Shown here: piece by piece, positions 5,327 to 8,589 of the stretch
Position numbering within the stretch: position 1 is the first letter of the stretch
Layout: each line of letters begins with the position of its first letter
Assembly (NCBI GenBank): GCA_017861355.1
Contig: JAGFXQ010000135.1
Location: 1 to 8,589, forward strand
Direction: 5' to 3'
Length of the DNA stretch: 8,589 bases
DNA from: Bacillota bacterium
Lineage (GTDB): Bacteria; Bacillota; Clostridia; Lachnospirales; Lachnospiraceae
Position numbers and translations under genes: made by a program
The notes under the pieces: model-generated
What the model was told of the DNA's origin: nothing
Databases searched by the model: none
Seen by the model: the letters and a program-made list of their open reading frames with translations, nothing else

Positions 5327-7765
5327 ATGCAATACGGTTATTTTGATGATTCAAATAAGGAGTACGTCATCACCACCCCCACGACTCCTTATCCGTGGAT
5401 CAATTATTTAGGATCTCAAGCATTCTTTTCGTTGATTTCGAATACTGCCGGTGGATACAGCTTTTATAAGGACGCAAAGCTTCGAAGAATAACTCGTTAT
5501 CGCTATAATAACGTTCCACTCGATCTTGGTGGCGGACGTTATTACTACCTGAATGATGAGGGTGATGTGTGGTCACCGGGCTGGGCTCCTGTGAAGAAGG
5601 AACTGGATAAGTACGAATGTAGACATGGAATGGGCTACACGAAGATCACCGGAGCACGCGGAGGAATCGAGACTGAGATTACTTTCTTTGTACCGATGGA
5701 TACCAATGCCGAGATTCATAAAGTAGTTGTGAAGAATACTTCCGGTAAGAAGAAACAGGTGAAGCTGTTCTCCTTCCTTGAGTGGTGCCTATGGAATGCT
5801 CAGGATGATACAACTAATTTCCAGAGAAATTATAATACCGGAGAGGTTGAGGTGAAGGGTTCTGTCATCTACCACAAGACAGAATATAAGGAAAGACGCG
5901 ATCACTATGCATTCTTTTCGGTGAATTCTCCGATTGCCGGCTTTGATTCGGATCGTGAGAGCTTCATGGGAACCTATAACGGCTTCGACAACCCGGATGT
6001 AGTATTCGCAGGCAAATCCAATAACTCCGTTGCAGATGGTTGGCATCCGATTGCATCCCACTGTATCGAAATTAATCTGGAACCCGGCGAGACGAAGGAT
6101 CTGGTATTCTTATTAGGTTATGTAGAGAATGCTTTTGAAGAGAAATTCGAGAGCAAGAATGTGATAAATAAATCGAAGGCAGAAGCAATGATTGCCAAAT
6201 ATGCTACAACGGAAGCGGTGGACAAGGCTTTTGCAGAGCTTGGTGCACACTGGGATCAGCTTTTATCCAAGTACAATGTTAAGTCTGCAGATGAGAAGTT
6301 GAATCGTCAGGTAAATGTATGGAACCAGTATCAATGTATGGTTACCTTTAATCTGTCCAGAAGTGCATCCTACTTCGAATCCGGTATCGGCAGAGGTATG
6401 GGCTTTAGAGATTCTAATCAGGATCTGCTCGGTTTTGTACATCAGATTCCGGATCGCGCAAGAGAGAGAATTATTGATCTTGCTTCCACACAGCTCCAGG
6501 ACGGTGGAGCTTACCATCAGTACCAGCCATTGACCAAGAAGGGCAATGACGAAATCGGCGGAAACTTCAATGATGACCCGTTATGGTTAGTACTTGCGGT
6601 TGTTGCTTACATCAAGGAGACCGGAGATTACTCCATTCTTGATGTTATGACACCTTTTGATAATGATGAAGCAACCAGCACACCACTCGCAGACCATCTA
6701 AAGCGTTCCATGGATCACGTGATCAATAATGTAGGACCTCATGGACTTCCGTTGATCGGCCGTGCTGACTGGAATGATTGCTTGAATTTAAACTGCTTCT
6801 CCACCGAACCCGGTGAGTCCTTCCAGACCTCCACCAGCAAGGATGGCAGAGTAGCAGAATCCGTTATGATTGCCGGTATGTTCTGCTACATCGGTGAAGA
6901 ATATGTAGCATTAATGAATAAAATTGGTAATAAAGCAGAGGCAGATCGTACCAAGGCTGAGATTGCTAAGATGCGTGAAATTGTCATGAGAGATGGTTGG
7001 GATGGTTCCTGGTTCGTTCGTGCTTACGATGATTACGGTAAGAAGATTGGTAGTGACGAGAACGAAGAAGGCAAGATCTTTATCGAGTCTCAGGGCCTTT
7101 GTATCATGGGTAACTGTGGTACCGAGGACGGCAAGGCAATTCAGGCATTGGATGCTGTGGATGAGCGTCTTGGAACCAAATACGGTCTGGTATTACAGAA
7201 CCCTGCCTTTACAAAATATTATGTAGAATACGGCGAGATCTCAACCTATCCGGCGGGATACAAAGAGAATGCCGGCATCTTCTGTCATAATAATGCGTGG
7301 ATCATGATTGCAGAAGCTCAGATGGGCAGAGGCGATAAAGCCTTTGATTACTTTACCAGAATCGCACCTTCTTATACCGAAGATTACTCAGAGATTCATC
7401 GTATGGAGCCCTATGTATACTCACAGATGGTAGCCGGTAAGGATGCAAAACGTCATGGTGAAGCTAAGAACTCCTGGTTAACCGGTACCGCTTCCTGGAA
7501 CTTCGTAGCTATCTCACAGGCAATTCTGGGAATCAAGCCGGAATATGATGGTCTTCAGGTTGATCCCTCTATCCCGACTGCATGGGACGGCTACAACGTA
7601 ACCCGTGAATTCCGTGGAGACAAATACAATATCACAGTGAAGAACCCGAATCACGTATCCAAGGGTGTTGCGAAGATGATCGTGGACGGTAAGGAAGTTC
7701 AGGGAAATATCATTCCTCTGGCAGGAGATAAGAAGACTCACGAGGTTGAGGTTGTACTCGGCTAA
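5327..7765 (+). CDS. cbp: Cellobiose phosphorylase, glycoside hydrolase family 94
   Basis: Encodes 812 residues, close to the roughly 810-820 of characterised cellobiose phosphorylases, with AGGAGG eight bases before the ATG. The enzyme splits cellobiose with inorganic phosphate into glucose-1-phosphate and glucose, saving ATP compared with hydrolysis. There is no signal peptide, so it acts in the cytosol on imported cellobiose. Residues 1 to about 300 form the beta-sandwich domain; a linker leads to the (alpha/alpha)6 barrel. G-I-G-R-G-M-G-F-R-D-S-N-Q-D (353-366) holds the substrate-binding Arg361-Asp362. G-R-A-D-W-N-D-C-L-N (478-487) holds the general acid Asp484, matching Asp490 of the Cellulomonas enzyme. 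Y-P-A-G-Y-K-E-N-A-G-I-F-C-H-N-N-A-W has the phosphate-binding His654, and G-T-A-S-W (720-724) is the second phosphate site. All key residues are present. The subtype is judged from overall likeness; chitobiose or cellodextrin phosphorylase is less likely (the latter is about 980 residues). The gene stands alone between its own promoter and terminator, without a transporter or regulator beside it in this window. Confidence 0.93.
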   Translation: MQYGYFDDSNKEYVITTPTTPYPWINYLGSQAFFSLISNTAGGYSFYKDAKLRRITRYRYNNVPLDLGGGRYYYLNDEGDVWSPGWAPVKKELDKYECRHGMGYTKITGARGGIETEITFFVPMDTNAEIHKVVVKNTSGKKKQVKLFSFLEWCLWNAQDDTTNFQRNYNTGEVEVKGSVIYHKTEYKERRDHYAFFSVNSPIAGFDSDRESFMGTYNGFDNPDVVFAGKSNNSVADGWHPIASHCIEINLEPGETKDLVFLLGYVENAFEEKFESKNVINKSKAEAMIAKYATTEAVDKAFAELGAHWDQLLSKYNVKSADEKLNRQVNVWNQYQCMVTFNLSRSASYFESGIGRGMGFRDSNQDLLGFVHQIPDRARERIIDLASTQLQDGGAYHQYQPLTKKGNDEIGGNFNDDPLWLVLAVVAYIKETGDYSILDVMTPFDNDEATSTPLADHLKRSMDHVINNVGPHGLPLIGRADWNDCLNLNCFSTEPGESFQTSTSKDGRVAESVMIAGMFCYIGEEYVALMNKIGNKAEADRTKAEIAKMREIVMRDGWDGSWFVRAYDDYGKKIGSDENEEGKIFIESQGLCIMGNCGTEDGKAIQALDAVDERLGTKYGLVLQNPAFTKYYVEYGEISTYPAGYKENAGIFCHNNAWIMIAEAQMGRGDKAFDYFTRIAPSYTEDYSEIHRMEPYVYSQMVAGKDAKRHGEAKNSWLTGTASWNFVAISQAILGIKPEYDGLQVDPSIPTAWDGYNVTREFRGDKYNITVKNPNHVSKGVAKMIVDGKEVQGNIIPLAGDKKTHEVEVVLG

Positions 7766-7814
7766 TATTGTATTAAATTACAAAGAAATATAAACGATAG
7801 AAGGTAAGCTTTAC

Positions 7815-7934
7815 GAACTTTCTATTGGCATGAATAAGATCAAAAACAGGAAGCTCAGAGGGCTTCCTGTTTTTTTGATTCATAACAAGTAAAATGGTTA
7901 ATCATTTCACCTTGTTTATGATAATAGAAAGTTC
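7815..7934. repeat. Nested inverted repeat, 12-bp perfect outer arms
   Basis: GAACTTTCTATT at 7815-7826 is the exact reverse complement of 7923-7934. Between the arms lie two further hairpins: the terminator (7842-7874) and an imperfect stem made by CATAACAAG...AAATG (7881-7896) and CATTT...CTTGTTTATG (7903-7920). The whole 120-base unit could fold as a three-way junction. I see no target-site duplication at its edges, so a miniature transposon is possible but not shown. Confidence 0.5.
7842..7876 (+). terminator. Intrinsic terminator of the GH94 gene
   Basis: Arms AAAAACAGGAAGC (7842-7854) and GCTTCCTGTTTTT (7862-7874) pair perfectly around a seven-base loop and run into TTTTTTT (7870-7876). 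The stem begins 76 bases after the stop codon. The symmetrical A-run on the other side means it could also act on minus-strand transcripts, though no minus-strand gene ends here. Confidence 0.88.
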
Positions 7935-8027
7935 TCAAATCGCGCTTTAAATCGTTTGAATACAAGATACAGAATTGTTGACGGTGTGACGTTATTTATA
8001 TTTCTTTCGTAAATCATACGATAATGT

Positions 8028-8056
8028 TTGAAAAATTTTACAGTACATGGTATAAA
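8028..8056 (+). promoter_or_regulatory. Strong extended -10 promoter for the repeat-protein gene
   Basis: TTGAAA at 8028-8033 and TATAAA at 8051-8056 are 17 bases apart, and TG at 8048-8049 followed by one base gives an extended -10. Transcription would start near 8063, leaving a leader of about 75 bases before the ATG at 8138. Confidence 0.75.
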
Positions 8057-8137
8057 TATAGATAATAATGTAAAAATGTGGGATGTGTGTTAAGTGATTA
8101 CGTTGACTAGAATAAATAGAATAAGAAGAGGAGAAAA

Positions 8138-8589
8138 ATGGAAGGCATTGAAAAAGATATCCGGCCAAGTGCAGAAACTGATAATGAAATAAGTAAAGAT
8201 ATTGATAAGGAAATACATAAAATAAATGTGAACACAAACATAGACGCAAACACAAACATAGACGCAAACATAAACACAAACATAAACACAAACATGGACA
8301 CAAACATAGACACAAACATAGACACAAACATAGAAACAAACATAGAAACAAACATAGAAACAAACATAGACGCAAACATGGAAACAAACATAGAAACAAA
8401 TAAAGATAAAAAGAAAAAAGGGAAGATAAAAAAGTATTTATTAGTAGTGTGGCCGTTGATTGTTGCTCTCTTGGTTACTATACTCTTTTATATCTGTTTT
8501 GGAATTGCAAGCGCAATGGTTAATATGTCTGCATACTGGCCTCAGAAAGGACTAATCGGAAATATATTTGCTGTCTATATTTCGCAATA
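8138..8589 (+). CDS. Membrane protein with N-terminal tetrapeptide repeats (3' end outside window)
   Basis: An open frame starts at ATG 8138, with GAGGAG at 8128-8133 just before it, and runs without a stop to the window edge (150 full codons). Residues 1-31 are polar and charged (MEGIEKDIRPSAETDNEISK...), with isoleucines already about every fourth position. Residues 32-87 are the tetrapeptide repeat tract N-[I/M]-[D/E/N]-[T/A]. Residues 88-99 are a lysine-rich cluster (N-K-D-K-K-K-K-G-K-I-K-K), and from residue 100 a long hydrophobic helix begins (Y-L-L-V-V-W-P-L-I-V-A-L-L-V-T-I-L-F-Y-I). By the positive-inside rule the repeat domain should face the cytoplasm. The last residues (S-A-Y-W-P-Q-K-G-L-I-G-N-I-F-A-V-Y-I-S-Q) may start a second membrane segment. 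The upstream promoter and ribosome binding site argue for a real, expressed gene. I do not recognise the family; the functional domain may lie beyond the window. Confidence 0.8.
   Translation, partial: MEGIEKDIRPSAETDNEISKDIDKEIHKINVNTNIDANTNIDANINTNINTNMDTNIDTNIDTNIETNIETNIETNIDANMETNIETNKDKKKKGKIKKYLLVVWPLIVALLVTILFYICFGIASAMVNMSAYWPQKGLIGNIFAVYISQ
8231..8398 (+). repeat. In-frame 6/12-bp tandem repeat encoding N-I-[D/E]-[T/A]
   Basis: The 168 bases divide into 28 hexamers that mostly alternate AACATA with GACACA, GAAACA, GACGCA or AACACA. At protein level this is thirteen four-residue units plus two two-residue N-T steps. Codon choice is almost invariant: asparagine always AAC, threonine always ACA, isoleucine always ATA, alanine always GCA. 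Variation is limited to point changes such as ATA to ATG, ACA to GCA, and GAC to GAA. Such uniformity points to recent expansion by slippage or unequal exchange. All unit sizes are multiples of three, so changes in copy number alter length and not frame. Confidence 0.92.

Larger units (their letters stand above)
7766..8137. other. Intergenic region of 372 bases: terminator, nested inverted repeats, promoter
   Basis: No coding sequence with a credible start and ribosome binding site is seen here on either strand. From left to right it holds a small hairpin (ATAGAAGGT at 7797-7805 with ACTTTCTAT at 7817-7825), the terminator of the GH94 gene (7842-7876), a second imperfect hairpin (7881-7920), an outer 12-base inverted repeat enclosing both (7815-7934), an unexplained AT-rich stretch (7935-8027), and a promoter (8028-8056) followed by a leader of about 75 bases with no obvious structure. 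Confidence 0.7.

Noticed and set aside
7978..8002. TTGACG with TATATT upstream of the repeat-protein gene
   Set aside because: The spacing is only 13 bases; the pair at 8028-8056 is much better.
8231..8398. CRISPR-like array
   Set aside because: The units are contiguous 6/12-bp tandem repeats without spacers and lie within an open reading frame.
7992..8399. Two minus-strand open frames (7992-8399 and 8107-8391) rich in L-C-L-F or M-F-V-S repeats
   Set aside because: They are readings of the plus-strand hexamer tract in other frames. The stretches lack ribosome binding sites at their starts, and the plus-strand frame has a good promoter, a Shine-Dalgarno sequence and sensible membrane topology.

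Overview
The window looks like chromosome from a low-GC, Gram-positive anaerobe, most likely a clostridium of the Lachnospiraceae type. Evidence: strong GGAGG-type ribosome binding sites, SigA-like promoters (TTGAAA/TATAAT), U-tailed hairpin terminators, a coaX-dusB pair, a cellobiose phosphorylase of the kind found in clostridial cellulose and plant-fibre degraders, and two anchored or exported proteins of unknown function resembling ones I associate with this group. The species cannot be fixed from the sequence alone.

Layout from left to right. 1-135 is the 3' end of a type III pantothenate kinase gene (coaX). It is followed on the same strand by dusB (tRNA-dihydrouridine synthase, 243-1217). 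A new promoter at about 1289-1316 drives asd (aspartate-semialdehyde dehydrogenase of the archaeal/fungal-like class, 1373-2455). The asd gene ends in a 19-bp terminator hairpin (2484-2524), and a second perfect hairpin (2570-2604) faces it and ends the opposing transcript. On the minus strand lie two unassigned genes: a 233-residue single-span membrane protein whose outer part resembles a fragment of an extracellular solute-binding protein (2642-3343), and a 504-residue exported or anchored protein (3589-5103), each with its own downstream hairpin. The region 5104-5326 is a divergent promoter region. It drives the large cellobiose phosphorylase gene (GH94, 5327-7765) with a near-consensus promoter. 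A terminator follows, embedded in a larger nested inverted-repeat structure (7815-7934). The last gene (8138 to the window edge, incomplete) encodes a membrane protein whose N-terminal cytoplasmic part is a tract of tetrapeptide repeats (N-I-[D/E]-[T/A]) encoded by an almost uniform 6/12-bp DNA repeat.

How the genes work together: most are housekeeping or central metabolism (CoA synthesis, tRNA modification, the aspartate-family amino acid and cell-wall precursor branch point, phosphorolytic cellobiose use) and each sits in its own short transcription unit, so no multi-gene system is evident. The most unusual element is the repeat-bearing membrane protein at the right end; the structured inverted repeat at 7815-7934 comes second. 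I found no CRISPR array, tRNA, rRNA, insertion sequence or phage gene.
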